A program made the translations under genes and the position numbers. The notes below the pieces were generated by a model. The model saw only the letters and a list, made by a program, of their open reading frames with translations. It did no database searches and was not told where the DNA came from. DNA of 18,012 nucleotides from Fidelibacterota bacterium (GTDB taxonomy: Bacteria; Fidelibacterota; Marinisomatia; SCGC-AAA003-L08; TS1B11), in contig JADFMC010000005.1 of assembly GCA_022564085.1 (NCBI GenBank), positions 1 to 18,012 of the forward strand, in the 5' to 3' direction. Shown in pieces: positions 7,576 to 16,372 of the stretch (positions within the stretch are counted from its first letter, which is position 1; each line of letters starts with the position of its first letter).

Positions 7576-8400
7576 CTAAAGCGCCCGGTTGTCGATCAGC
7601 CTGACGGATCCCAAATGAGCAGCCACTAACAGTCGTGCTCCCGGTTTGGGATCGGAGATGGTCTCCAGGGTGGCCCCATCCACCAGGGCCAGGTAATCTA
7701 CCTCAAAGCCCCGGTCGGTGAGCGCTGCCATTTCATCCTCCAGCACCTGGGGCGCCGGCCGCCCCCGGCCAATCAACCGGGCGGCATTATCCAGCGCCTG
7801 ATTCAGGTGGGGGGCCCGGGAACGCTCGGTCGCTGTGAGCAGGGCATTGCGGCTGGACAGGGCCAGGCCGTCGGTCTCCCGGATTGTGGGACCGCCAATG
7901 ATCTCCACTGCCATATTCAGGTCACGCACCAGCCGCCGCACCACCAACAGCTGCTGGTAATCCTTTTCACCGAAGCAGGCCAGGTCCGGGGTGGTGATGT
8001 TAAGCAGCCTGGCCACCACCGTGGCTACGCCGTCGAAATGGCCGGGGCGGTAGGCGCCCTCCCAATGGGCGCCGAGTGCCGCTACCTTAACTGTGGTGAC
8101 CATCCCATCCGGGTAGATGATCCGGTCAGTGGGCTGGAACACCGCCGCCACGTCCAATGACGTGAGCATTGCCAGATCGTCTTCCAGCGCCCGGGGATAG
8201 GTTTGGTAATCGGCCGTGGAATTGAACTGAGTGGGATTGACGTAGATTGAGACCAGCACCGCGTCGCACCGCTCCCGGGCCAGGCGCACCAGCGACAGAT
8301 GCCCCTCGTGCATGGCCCCCATGGTGGGTACCAGACCCAAACTGCCGGAGAGCGACCGCCGGAATGCGCGGACGGCTTCCACCGTTTTAAGGACCTTCAT
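7576..8400 (-). CDS. panC: Pantoate--beta-alanine ligase
   Basis: PanC joins pantoate and beta-alanine with ATP to give pantothenate, the last step of vitamin B5 synthesis, in the cytoplasm. The 274-residue length is normal for the family. The HIGH-type motif reads MHEGH at 30-34 after PTMGAM. Further signatures are YVNPTQF at 53-59, YRPGHFDGVATVV at 117-129, GEKDYQQ at 144-150 (ATP/pantoate site) and RETDGLALSSRN at 174-185, the KMSKS-like loop. Its ATG overlaps the panB stop by 4 nt (ATGA), so it is coupled to panB and is the last gene of the minus-strand cofactor operon. Confidence 0.97.
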   Translation of the reverse strand: MKVLKTVEAVRAFRRSLSGSLGLVPTMGAMHEGHLSLVRLARERCDAVLVSIYVNPTQFNSTADYQTYPRALEDDLAMLTSLDVAAVFQPTDRIIYPDGMVTTVKVAALGAHWEGAYRPGHFDGVATVVARLLNITTPDLACFGEKDYQQLLVVRRLVRDLNMAVEIIGGPTIRETDGLALSSRNALLTATERSRAPHLNQALDNAARLIGRGRPAPQVLEDEMAALTDRGFEVDYLALVDGATLETISDPKPGARLLVAAHLGSVRLIDNRAL

Positions 8401-9179
8401 TTAGAGAGGAATTGGCCCTGGCGGACGTCGGCGGCGTAGCTGTTAAGGGCGGTGATGATCGACTCACCGATGGCGGCGTAGCGTTTGGAGTGGCGCGGCT
8501 GGTAATCGGGTTGCAGTCCCAACAGGTCGTGAAACACCTGGATCTGCCCGGAGCAGGCGGGACCGGCGCCAATCCCGATGGTGGGAATCCGCACTGCCGC
8601 GGTGATCTCCTCGGCCAACGCATGGGAGATATTCTCCAGCACCAGGGCGAAAGCGCCGGCTTCTTCCACCAGCCGGGCAGAGCGCAACAGCAGCTCCCGT
8701 TCCTTCTGAGTTTTCCCCCGCTTGCCGAATCCCCCGTACAGGTGCACCGACTGCGGCTGCAGACCGATGTGCCCCATGACGGGAATCCCAGTGCCTACCA
8801 AGGCCTTGATCTGGGGGCAAATCACCGCGCCACCTTCCAGTTTCACCCCCTGGGCCAACGCCTCCTTCATCACCCGGCCACAGGCCTCCAGCGCCGCCTC
8901 CACCGAAACCTGGTAGGACATGAACGGCATGTCGGCCAGCACAAACGAACCGGGGGCGCCGCGCACCACCATGCCGGTATGATAGATGATCTCATCGAGG
9001 GTCACCGACAGTGTGGAGGCCTTCCCCTGGACCACCATCCCCAGGGAATCACCCACCAGCAGCGCCCCGATACCGGCCGCCTCGGCCAGGGCGGCCATGG
9101 TGAAATCGTAGGCGGTGACCATGACTATCGGCTCAGCGCTGAGCTTGGATTCATGGAAATAATTAATGGTGGTGTTCAT
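8397..9179 (-). CDS. panB: 3-methyl-2-oxobutanoate hydroxymethyltransferase
   Basis: PanB makes ketopantoate from 2-oxoisovalerate and methylene-tetrahydrofolate, the first committed step to pantothenate. The 260-residue TIM-barrel protein has VTAYDF at 21-26, GDSLGMVVQG at 43-52 with metal ligand Asp 44, LADMPFMSYQ at 81-90 with Asp 83, KLEGG at 113-117 with Glu 115, GHIGLQPQ at 136-143 and LEN with the catalytic Glu 182. IGIGAGPACSGQ at 201-212 differs slightly from the common CDGQ form. The gene lies between the DUF2520 protein gene (52-base gap) and panC (4-nt overlap). Confidence 0.97.
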   Translation of the reverse strand: MNTTINYFHESKLSAEPIVMVTAYDFTMAALAEAAGIGALLVGDSLGMVVQGKASTLSVTLDEIIYHTGMVVRGAPGSFVLADMPFMSYQVSVEAALEACGRVMKEALAQGVKLEGGAVICPQIKALVGTGIPVMGHIGLQPQSVHLYGGFGKRGKTQKERELLLRSARLVEEAGAFALVLENISHALAEEITAAVRIPTIGIGAGPACSGQIQVFHDLLGLQPDYQPRHSKRYAAIGESIITALNSYAADVRQGQFLSK

Positions 9180-9231
9180 CTGGTTTCCGCTGTGGTCGAT
9201 TGATTTCTAAAATGCTCTCCCATCAGCCCGG

Positions 9232-10005
9232 CTAAGGCTGCAGCGCCTGCTCGAGCGATTCCCGTGCACCACGGTCCAGCTGGGCGTACCGCAGGCTGAG
9301 CCGGGTCAAACTGCGATAGAGTGCGGCTCGCTCCGGGTCGCCGGCCAGGGTGTCCAGGTGCTGGCGGACGGTGCTAGCGTCGCCCCTTGATACCGGGCCG
9401 GTAAGCCCCTGCTTAGGATCGCTTTCCTCCAGGTGCCGGACCGCCCGCCGGAAGATCGGTCCGAAAATTTTGCTGGCGTCACTGGACGCAATCCCTGATT
9501 GTTCAGCCAGTTCCTTAGCCTGCAACAACAGAATATAAGGAAACACCGAAGCGAACATAGCCGCCAGGTGATAACTGCTTTTAGCCTCGTCATCGATGGC
9601 AAACGGCCGGGCCCCCAGCTGCTCCGCCAGGCTGAAGAGCGCCGCCGTCAATTGGTCCGGCCCGCTGATGCCCACCGGACAGCCGTTAAAAATCGCCCCG
9701 CTTTCAGCACCCCCGAAACTCATCAACGGATGAAACATGGCTATTCGTGGGCCGATGTTACGATTGGGTAGCTGGCCCGAGCAATGCACCAGTCCCAACC
9801 GGGGGTAGCTTTCAACCTCCTTCGCCAAGTCAGCCACCGCCTGATCGGGGACACTCAGGAAAGCCAGGTCGGTATCGCCCAGCTCGTGATGCCCTCCAGC
9901 CCCGGTCTCAGCGCGGCCCAGCACCTTGACCTGGTGACCGGCAGCCTCCAGGGCCTGCGCCAGCGGCCGCCCCACCCGGCCGGGACCGATCAGCTTTATT
10001 ATCAT
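9232..10005 (-). CDS. Rossmann-fold/DUF2520 protein, candidate ketopantoate reductase
   Basis: A 257-residue oxidoreductase-like protein. The N-terminal NAD(P)-binding Rossmann part begins MIIKLIGPGRVGRPLAQAL, with GPGRVG at 7-12 as the dinucleotide loop; SVPDQAV lies at 51-57, VHCSGQLP at 73-80 and FHPLMSFGG at 91-99. The C-terminal helical DUF2520 part has AKSSYHLAAMFAS at 141-153, with Lys 142 in the position of the usual hydroxyacid-dehydrogenase lysine, and LTGPVSRGDA at 201-210. The frame is open to 10119, but those 38 residues are low-complexity; an ATG at 10005 with GGAGG just upstream was taken. It sits between nadB and panB with no panE in view. By fold and position it may reduce ketopantoate to pantoate; that role is inference, the fold assignment is firm. 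Confidence 0.85.
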   Translation of the reverse strand: MIIKLIGPGRVGRPLAQALEAAGHQVKVLGRAETGAGGHHELGDTDLAFLSVPDQAVADLAKEVESYPRLGLVHCSGQLPNRNIGPRIAMFHPLMSFGGAESGAIFNGCPVGISGPDQLTAALFSLAEQLGARPFAIDDEAKSSYHLAAMFASVFPYILLLQAKELAEQSGIASSDASKIFGPIFRRAVRHLEESDPKQGLTGPVSRGDASTVRQHLDTLAGDPERAALYRSLTRLSLRYAQLDRGARESLEQALQP

Positions 10006-10009
10006 ACCG

Positions 10010-10014
10010 CCTCC
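10010..10014 (-). promoter_or_regulatory. Ribosome binding site deciding the start of the DUF2520 protein
   Basis: GGAGG on the minus strand lies 4 bases upstream of the ATG at 10005. It supports that start over the upstream in-frame codon at 10119, which would also overlap nadB. Confidence 0.5.
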
Positions 10015-10054
10015 GCCGAATAAATGCCGGCCGGTGTCCTGTGTGGCCGCCCAA

Positions 10055-11617
10055 TCACACTTCACCATCGTTGGTGACGTAGTGGCAGCCGCGGCTCTCC
10101 CGGGCCTCGCTGGCCGCAAACAATATTGCCAGGGCGGTCTGCAGGCCGTTGCGCAGGCCGATAATATCGTCGGACAGGATTGCGGACTGGTAGAAGTCCT
10201 CCACCTCCATCTGCAACTGCCGGAGCATGGTGCGGGCTCGATGCAGTCGCTTGGGCGTGCGCACCAGCCCCACGTAATTCCACATGATATGGCGAATAGT
10301 TTCCCAGTCCTGGGCGATCAGGGCCAGGTCGATTTCCTCGTGTTCATATTCCCAATCGCCGATTTCGGGCGGCGCTATCGGCGCTGTGTCAACACACTCG
10401 CGGCCAGCCAGCTCACCAGCCGCCTGCCCCCATACCAGGCACTCCAGGAGGGCAGTGCTGGCCAGGCGGTTGGCCCCATGCACACCGGTGCAGGATACCT
10501 CGCCCACCGCCAGCAGATTATCGATGCTGGTACGCCCTTCCAAATCCACGGCCACCCCACCGCAGCTGTAGTGCGCCGCAGGCACCACCGGGATAGGGTC
10601 GCTGGCGATATCCAGGCCAATGGACAGGCAGCGGGCATAGATTCCCGGGAAGCGCTGCTCCACCCAGCCGGCGGACTTGCCGGTTATATCCAGGTAGACG
10701 CAAGGGATCTTCTGCTCGATCATGGTCTGATGGATTCCCCGGGCCACCACGTCTCGGGGCGCCAAGTTGCCGTCCTGATGGAACTTTTGCATGAACTGCC
10801 GGCCGTCCCCGTCCACCAGCACCGCCCCCTCACCGCGCAACGATTCGGATATGAGGAAGCGTCCGCTTTCGTGGTATAGGGCCGTGGGATGGAACTGGAT
10901 ATAATGCAGGTTGGTGCACCGGGCCCCCGCCCGCCAGGCCATGGCGATGCCGTCCCCCCGAGCCTCCAACGGGTTGGTGGTGTGCAGATACAGTTGCCCC
11001 AGCCCCCCCGTGGCCAGGATCGTGCGCCGGGCGAATACCGGTTCCACCGTGCCCGTACCCACGTTATACAGGTAGGCCCCAAAGCAGGCCGGGTTGCCGT
11101 AGGTATCCTGCAGGTCGGTGCTGTGGTGCGTGCTGGTGAGCAGCTCGATGGCGCTGCAACCTGTCAATGTCTTGATGTTGGGCTGCCGCTCCACCGCGGC
11201 CACCAGGGCGCTGGCAATGGCCTGGCCGGTTTGATCCTTGGCGTGCAAGATTCGGGGCACCGAGTGGGCCGCCTCAGCCGTTCGATGGTACTCATCGCCC
11301 GCTTCATCGGAGGAGAAGGCTACCTGGTAACGATCTATCAGCAGTTCCTGCACCAGCTGCGCACCCCGGCGGCAGAGCTGCTCCACCGCCGGTCGGTAGC
11401 AGTGCCCGGCCCCGGCCTCTATAATGTCGGCCATCAGCCGCTCGGGCGAGTCGTCCTGCCCCTTAAAAACGATCCCGCCCTGGGCATGCTCGGTATTACC
11501 ACCGGCCAGACGTTCGGTCTTGGTAAGCAATAATACCTCACAGCCATTGTCAGCCGCGGACAGGGCGGCGACCAATCCGGCCAGGCCGCTGCCTATAACC
11601 AGTACGTCGGTATTCAA
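10055..11617 (-). CDS. nadB: L-aspartate oxidase
   Basis: NadB is the FAD enzyme that oxidises L-aspartate to iminoaspartate, the substrate NadA uses in making quinolinate. The 520-residue protein begins with the FAD-binding GSGLAGL at 9-15 and NTEHAQGGI at 41-49. Residues matching the known active site are visible: QFHPTAL with His 243, LAPRDVV with Arg 288, AAHYSCGG with His 349, and HGANRLASTALLE with Arg 384. The C-terminal helical domain ends with RESRGCHY. The start codon is TTG at 11617, overlapping the nadC stop as TTGA, with GGAG 8 bases upstream; no other start fits the Rossmann motif. This TTG start and 4-nt overlap suggest coupled and perhaps moderated translation. The C-terminal tail is a little short. 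Confidence 0.97.
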   Translation of the reverse strand: MNTDVLVIGSGLAGLVAALSAADNGCEVLLLTKTERLAGGNTEHAQGGIVFKGQDDSPERLMADIIEAGAGHCYRPAVEQLCRRGAQLVQELLIDRYQVAFSSDEAGDEYHRTAEAAHSVPRILHAKDQTGQAIASALVAAVERQPNIKTLTGCSAIELLTSTHHSTDLQDTYGNPACFGAYLYNVGTGTVEPVFARRTILATGGLGQLYLHTTNPLEARGDGIAMAWRAGARCTNLHYIQFHPTALYHESGRFLISESLRGEGAVLVDGDGRQFMQKFHQDGNLAPRDVVARGIHQTMIEQKIPCVYLDITGKSAGWVEQRFPGIYARCLSIGLDIASDPIPVVPAAHYSCGGVAVDLEGRTSIDNLLAVGEVSCTGVHGANRLASTALLECLVWGQAAGELAGRECVDTAPIAPPEIGDWEYEHEEIDLALIAQDWETIRHIMWNYVGLVRTPKRLHRARTMLRQLQMEVEDFYQSAILSDDIIGLRNGLQTALAILFAASEARESRGCHYVTNDGEV

Positions 11618-12480
11618 ACAGCTAACTCCAGACGAATGTCCATACTGCGCACACTGTGAGTCAGGGCGCCAACGGATATGCCATCCACACCGGTGCGGGC
11701 ATAAGCCGCAAAATTGTCCAGGTTAATCCCCCCCGAGGCCTCCAGGAAAATATCCTGCCCCCGACGATCCGCCCGTACCAGGGCCACCAGCTCCTCGACC
11801 TGAGTCGGCGTCATATTGTCCAGCAGGAAAGCATCGGCGCCGGCCGCCAGCCCCTCCAGCAGTTGCTCCCGGTCCTCCACTTCCACTTCCACCGGCAGAT
11901 CTCCATCACTCTGGCGGGCAGCAGCTACGGCCCTGGTAATCCCGCCTGCCAGCTGCAGGTGGTTATCCTTGATGAGGATTCCCGACGACAGGTCCAGGCG
12001 GTGGTTGTGCCCCCCGCCCACAGTGACGGCGTACTTCTCGAACAGCCGCAGTCCCGGCGTGGTCTTGCGGGTATCCAGCACCAGCACACCCTGGGGCTGG
12101 GCCAACTCAACAAACCGGCGGGTCAAGGTGGCGATTCCGGACAGCCGCTGCACCAGGTTCAGGGTTACCCGCTCCCGGGCCAGGATTTCCCGCGCTGGTC
12201 CCCGGACCACAGCGATCACCTCCTCCGCCGCCACGGTGGCGCCATCATCCACCTGCAAGTCCACCCGGCATTGGTCGCCCAAACAGGCCGGCAGCACCTG
12301 GGCCCCGGCAAACACCAACGATTCCACCGCCTCGATTTGGGCCGTCAATTCCTGTTGGTTGCTGATAACTGCCTCAGAGGTGATGTCCCCGGCCGGCAGG
12401 TCCTCGCGCAGAAACTCCGCCATCCGGGTCGCGACCCACTCCGGCGAAAGGGTGCTGATCTGCTCGGGATAAAACCGCAA
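11614..12480 (-). CDS. nadC: Nicotinate-nucleotide pyrophosphorylase (carboxylating)
   Basis: NadC (quinolinate phosphoribosyltransferase) converts quinolinate and PRPP to nicotinate mononucleotide with loss of CO2, the entry to the common NAD pathway. The 288-residue protein has EDLPAGDITS at 26-35, the substrate-binding DTRKTTPGLR at 136-145, KYAVTVGGGHNHR at 149-161, LIKDNH at 169-174, LEASGGI at 246-252 and DGISVGALTHS at 266-276. All are standard for the family. It lies 29 bases downstream of nadA and overlaps nadB by 4 nt. Confidence 0.97.
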   Translation of the reverse strand: MRFYPEQISTLSPEWVATRMAEFLREDLPAGDITSEAVISNQQELTAQIEAVESLVFAGAQVLPACLGDQCRVDLQVDDGATVAAEEVIAVVRGPAREILARERVTLNLVQRLSGIATLTRRFVELAQPQGVLVLDTRKTTPGLRLFEKYAVTVGGGHNHRLDLSSGILIKDNHLQLAGGITRAVAAARQSDGDLPVEVEVEDREQLLEGLAAGADAFLLDNMTPTQVEELVALVRADRRGQDIFLEASGGINLDNFAAYARTGVDGISVGALTHSVRSMDIRLELAV

Positions 12481-12509
12481 TACGGTTCCGGGAGTATCGC
12501 CGCTGGTCG

Positions 12510-13460
12510 TTAACCCAGGGCCAGCATGCGTTCCAGTGGACGCAAAGCCTTCAGGCGCAACTCTTCATCCAGGGTAATTTCGGGCTGCAGGTCCCGCAGA
12601 GCCAGATAGACCTTCTCCAGGGTGATTTTTCGCATGTAGGGGCACTGGTTACAGGCGCAGCCGTCATCGGTGGGCGCGGGGATATACAGGTTATCGGGGG
12701 CCATCTTCTTCATCTGGTGCACCACCCCCTCCTCCGTGGCCACGATGAATTGGCCGCCATTGCGCGAGGTGGCAAACTTGATTATGGAAGTGGTTGAGCC
12801 GATATGGTCGGCGTGGCGCAGGATCGCCTCCTGGCACTCCGGATGGGCCAACACCAAAGCCTCCGGATATTCAGCCTTCAGGCGCAGGATTTCCTGCTCG
12901 GAGAAGATATCGTGCACTACGCAGGTGCCCTCCCACAGCAGCATATCCCGGCCGGTCTGGCGTATCAGGTAGCGGCCCAGGTGTTTGTCCGGGGCAAACA
13001 GGATCGGCTGATCCGGCGGCACACTTGCTATCACCCGGGGGGCGTTGGAGGATGTGCAGATGATATCGGAGAGGGCCTTGACACCCGCCGAAGTGTTGAT
13101 ATAGGTGACCACCGCATGGTCGGGGTAGCGGGCGATGTGCTCGGCGAAGGCGTCCGCGGGACAGCCCTCGGCCAGTGAACAGCCGGCATCCAGGTCCGGC
13201 AGCAGCACGGTCAGTCCGGGGTTGATGATCTTGGCGGTCTCGGCCATGAAGAGCACCCCGCACAGCACGATCACATCCGCATCGGTCTGCGAGGCGATCT
13301 GGGCCAACTTCAGGCTATCGCCCAAATAATCGGCGATATCCTGGATGTCGGGGTCCTGGTAGTAGTGGGCCAGGATCAGGGCATTGCGTTCGATTTTGAG
13401 CGCCTCGATCTCCTCGTACAGATCGATGGCCGGTGCAACGGCTTGGTTTTCAATATACAT
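12510..13460 (-). CDS. nadA: Quinolinate synthase
   Basis: NadA condenses iminoaspartate with dihydroxyacetone phosphate to form quinolinate and carries an oxygen-sensitive [4Fe-4S] cluster. The 316-residue protein shows AHYYQDPDIQDIADYLGDSL at 31-50, FMAETAKI at 71-78, DAGCSLAEGCP with probable ligand Cys 94, WEGTCVVH with Cys 180, and the terminal CACNQCPYM with Cys 273. The pattern, with the Cys-X2-Cys-X2-Cys end at 268-273 approximated as CACNQC, resembles the E. coli type. It starts at an ATG with a GGGGGCGAG stretch about 10 bases upstream. Gene order is cysteine desulfurase, nadA, nadC, nadB. Confidence 0.97.
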   Translation of the reverse strand: MYIENQAVAPAIDLYEEIEALKIERNALILAHYYQDPDIQDIADYLGDSLKLAQIASQTDADVIVLCGVLFMAETAKIINPGLTVLLPDLDAGCSLAEGCPADAFAEHIARYPDHAVVTYINTSAGVKALSDIICTSSNAPRVIASVPPDQPILFAPDKHLGRYLIRQTGRDMLLWEGTCVVHDIFSEQEILRLKAEYPEALVLAHPECQEAILRHADHIGSTTSIIKFATSRNGGQFIVATEEGVVHQMKKMAPDNLYIPAPTDDGCACNQCPYMRKITLEKVYLALRDLQPEITLDEELRLKALRPLERMLALG

Positions 13461-13590
13461 GGCGCGTCTACTCGCCCCCTAGTCCATTAATCATGCTAAT
13501 GTCTTGATACCAGCCACTGTTCCAATAATGCAGAACCCAATTTACCACTTTTGGGCCGACGTTACCCATAGGTTCCGCCGCAACGGTGGC

Positions 13591-14757
13591 CTAGTCCCCC
13601 TCAGGCGTTCCGCGCAACTCCCGCACCACCCGGACCACCAGGGCGATAGCGGTCTCGATCTCCTCGGCAGTGGTGCTGCGTCCCAGCCCGAAACGGATGG
13701 AGGCCGCCGCCAGGTCGTCCGGCAGCCCCAGGGCCCGCAGCACATGGGACGGCTCAGCCTCCTCAGTGGTGCAAGCCGAGCCGCTGCTGACGGCAATAGT
13801 TGTAAGCCTGGTGAGCAGGGCAGCCCCGTCCACGCCGGTGAAACTCAGGTTGGCGTTACCTGCTAACCGCAGGTTAGGGTGGCCGTTCAACCGCACTCCG
13901 TCCAGTTGGGCGGTAATTCCAGCAACCAGCCGCTCCCGCAACGACAGTTGGCGCTGCGCCTCGCCGGCCAGCTCCTCCCCCGCCAATTGGCAGGCCTGGC
14001 CCAGTCCCACGATCAGCGGGGTGGGCAGAGTGCCCGATCGCCGGCCACGCTCGTGTCCCCCACCGTGCAGCTGGGCCTTCAGACGTACCTGCGGGTTGCG
14101 CCGCCGCAAATACAGGGCCCCAATCCCCTTGGGACCGTACAGTTTATGTCCCGATATCGCCAGTAAGTCGATCTGCTGGGCGTTCACGTCCACCGGCACC
14201 TTCCCCACGGACTGGGCCCCATCCACAAACAGGAACACCCGCTGCTCCCGGCAGATTGAGCCCAGGGCGGCAATATCCTGGATCACCCCGATTTCATTGT
14301 TGGCCTGCATGACACAGGCCAGGATAGTGTCGGCGGTCAGGGCGGCCCCCAGCACATCCGGCGAGAGCAGGCCGTCGCTGCCCACCCCCAGACGGGTGAT
14401 CCCGAACCCGGCCAACTCCAGTGCCCGGCAGGTGTCCAGCACCGCCCGGTGCTCGGTGGCCACGGTGACGATCTGCCGGCCCCGCTGGGCATACATCTCC
14501 GCCACCCCCTTGATGGCCAGGTTCACGGCCTCGGTGGCCCCGCTGGTGAAAACAATCTCCCCCGGCTCCGCCCCCACCAGGGCAGCCACCTGCTCCCGGG
14601 CGCGCTCCACCGCCTCACTGGCCTCCCAGCCGAACGGATGGGATTTACTGGCCGGATTGCCGAATTTCTCCGTGAAGTAGGGCCGCATGGCCTCGAAAAC
14701 CCGGGGATCAAGGGGCGTTGTGGCCTGGTGGTCGAGATATATACGCTGGTTACGCAT
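13591..14757 (-). CDS. Cysteine desulfurase, IscS/NifS class
   Basis: A 388-residue PLP enzyme that removes sulfur from cysteine to form an enzyme persulfide. YLDHQATTPLDP at 7-18, TEHRAV with His 103, SGHKLYGPKGIG with the PLP Lys 205, HGGGHERGRRSGT at 231-243 and SSGSACTTEEAEPSHVL with catalytic Cys 329 place it in the IscS-like group I, with a long active-site loop. As first gene of the nad-pan run, it most likely serves maturation of the NadA Fe-S cluster, as the NifS-like protein next to nad genes does in Bacillus. In this selenium-using organism it could also mobilise Se or supply the sulfido/selenido ligand of the molybdenum enzyme, which the sequence cannot decide. Upstream, 145 bases separate it from the TPR lipoprotein. 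Confidence 0.95.
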   Translation of the reverse strand: MRNQRIYLDHQATTPLDPRVFEAMRPYFTEKFGNPASKSHPFGWEASEAVERAREQVAALVGAEPGEIVFTSGATEAVNLAIKGVAEMYAQRGRQIVTVATEHRAVLDTCRALELAGFGITRLGVGSDGLLSPDVLGAALTADTILACVMQANNEIGVIQDIAALGSICREQRVFLFVDGAQSVGKVPVDVNAQQIDLLAISGHKLYGPKGIGALYLRRRNPQVRLKAQLHGGGHERGRRSGTLPTPLIVGLGQACQLAGEELAGEAQRQLSLRERLVAGITAQLDGVRLNGHPNLRLAGNANLSFTGVDGAALLTRLTTIAVSSGSACTTEEAEPSHVLRALGLPDDLAAASIRFGLGRSTTAEEIETAIALVVRVVRELRGTPEGD

Positions 14758-14902
14758 GACGGCTGCCTGGGACGCTACCGTACCAAATTTACTATTGCCC
14801 GGCGGTCCGCAGGCCGGTTACTGGTGGATCTTCTATGATACAGGATTTAGGGTAAGCTGCAGCCGAATGGGCACGGCGGCGGGTCAATGGCCGTTAAGGT
14901 GA

Positions 14903-16372
14903 CTACTGCAGGCTTTCCAATGCCGCCACGGCCTCGTCCCGGATCAGCGGGTACAGGTCGGAGTCCTTGTTCCAGTGCGCCACTTTATCCAGCAGCTTGC
15001 GGGCCTCATCTATTTGACCGAGCTGCCTGTGCGCCAGCGCCCGGTAGTAAAACAGATAGGCGCTGCCCTGACCGCCCTGTTCCGCATGGTCAATGGACGC
15101 CTGGTAGTCTCCCTGATAATATGCCACGACGAACATAGCGCTGTGGTAGGCCTTTTGCCCTCCCTGATCGTCATCGGCCAAATCAGCGTGGAAATCCTCA
15201 ATAACCTGGTGAGCGGCGTCCGGATCTTCGTGGGAAATAGCCATCAAGGTTTTGACCATGACCAGTCCATTGGTTATATAGTTGAAAAAGGCGGGAGTAT
15301 AGTCATAATTCCCCAGGTCCACTTCGATGGCGGCCAGCATTTCATCGGCTTCCCCCAAAGCGCCTAAGTGCCAATGGATCATCCATTTCGAAAATTGCAT
15401 CTGCAGGATACGTGTGGGCAGGTTTGCTTTCTTGGCCAGTGCCAGCCCTTCATCAAACAACTCCAGTGCTTCCGCATACCGGCCTTCGTATATGTAGGAT
15501 CGTCCGATTAGCAGCATGTCCGCCAGGCGGTCGTTGTTGGTCTCTTCGAGATCCAATACCTGACGCAAATTGTCCCGCGCCTGGTCGTATTGGCGCAAAA
15601 ACAGTTGGTTAAGGGCAATTTTCCGCAGTGAGATAGTGAACTTGGCGTTACGCTCGAAAGCCTGGGCGTAGAACTCGTTGGCCTTCTCCAGTTGGCCCAT
15701 GGCGGTGTACAGGTCGGCCATGGAGTCGTAGGGGTTGGCCTCATCCGGGATCAGCTTAATGTACTTATCGAAGGCCTTCTCCGATTTTTTATATTCCCCT
15801 TTATTGAAATACAGGTAGCCCAGGTTATTAACGGCCGGAGCATAATTTTGGTCCAGCTTGACGGCCTTTTTCATCGCCGCCAGACTCTCAGCACTACGGT
15901 CGTTGCCATAGGCTAATCCCAACAGCCAGTGCGCCCGTTTATCCTTGGGGTATTTCTCAACCAGCTGCTCCATGAGCGCAACCCGCCTATCACGGTCGTC
16001 GTTTATTCCCGCCTGTTGAGCGAGTATCATCCACCGCTCACCCTCGCTGACCTGGGACGCCAGCCCCACCGCCCGGCGCAGTAAACGCTGGCCTTCCGCG
16101 GCGGAGGTAGCGGTCTGGGCGGCATACAAAAACGCCAGGGCGAACCGGGGGTCCTTTTCAGTGGCCAGGACAAAGTATTCGCGGGCTTCCAGGAGGCGTA
16201 GATTATCCGTCAGGGCCCGCCCGGAGATTAAATCAGCTCTGGCCTCCTCGGAAGAGGTGGTGATGGGGATGGTGGTCTCGGCGCCGCCGCAACCGGCTGA
16301 CAGGAGAGCCGCCCAAAGAACATAAGGCCGGGTTGTCTTTAGGAGCTTTCGTGTGCGGTGCAATATTTCCAT
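14903..16372 (-). CDS. TPR-repeat lipoprotein, function unknown
   Basis: A 489-residue exported protein. The N-terminus from the chosen ATG has basic residues, a hydrophobic stretch RPYVLWAALL and a lipobox-like LSAGC with Cys 28, so it is probably a lipoprotein. The rest is a helical solenoid of TPR-like repeats. Clear units are EAREYFVLATEKDP, APAVNNLGYLYFNKGEYKKS, ANPYDSMADLYTAMGQLEKA and ILQMQ/YYQGDYQAS near the end. Such proteins act as scaffolds; no enzymatic domain is visible. The frame is open upstream to 16432, but the 20 extra residues would place a non-signal sequence ahead of the signal peptide; AAGGGG about 10 bases upstream supports 16372. It is transcribed toward the cofactor operon and divergently from the selenoprotein. 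A role with either is not shown. Confidence 0.85.
   Translation of the reverse strand: MEILHRTRKLLKTTRPYVLWAALLSAGCGGAETTIPITTSSEEARADLISGRALTDNLRLLEAREYFVLATEKDPRFALAFLYAAQTATSAAEGQRLLRRAVGLASQVSEGERWMILAQQAGINDDRDRRVALMEQLVEKYPKDKRAHWLLGLAYGNDRSAESLAAMKKAVKLDQNYAPAVNNLGYLYFNKGEYKKSEKAFDKYIKLIPDEANPYDSMADLYTAMGQLEKANEFYAQAFERNAKFTISLRKIALNQLFLRQYDQARDNLRQVLDLEETNNDRLADMLLIGRSYIYEGRYAEALELFDEGLALAKKANLPTRILQMQFSKWMIHWHLGALGEADEMLAAIEVDLGNYDYTPAFFNYITNGLVMVKTLMAISHEDPDAAHQVIEDFHADLADDDQGGQKAYHSAMFVVAYYQGDYQASIDHAEQGGQGSAYLFYYRALAHRQLGQIDEARKLLDKVAHWNKDSDLYPLIRDEAVAALESLQ

Noticed and set aside
8412..9203. 263-codon plus-strand open frame opposite panB
   Set aside because: It is a Gly/His/Gln-rich antisense shadow; panB on the minus strand is complete with all active-site motifs.
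10034..12513. Long plus-strand open frames opposite nadB and nadC
   Set aside because: No domain signature and antisense-type composition; the minus-strand genes are unambiguous.
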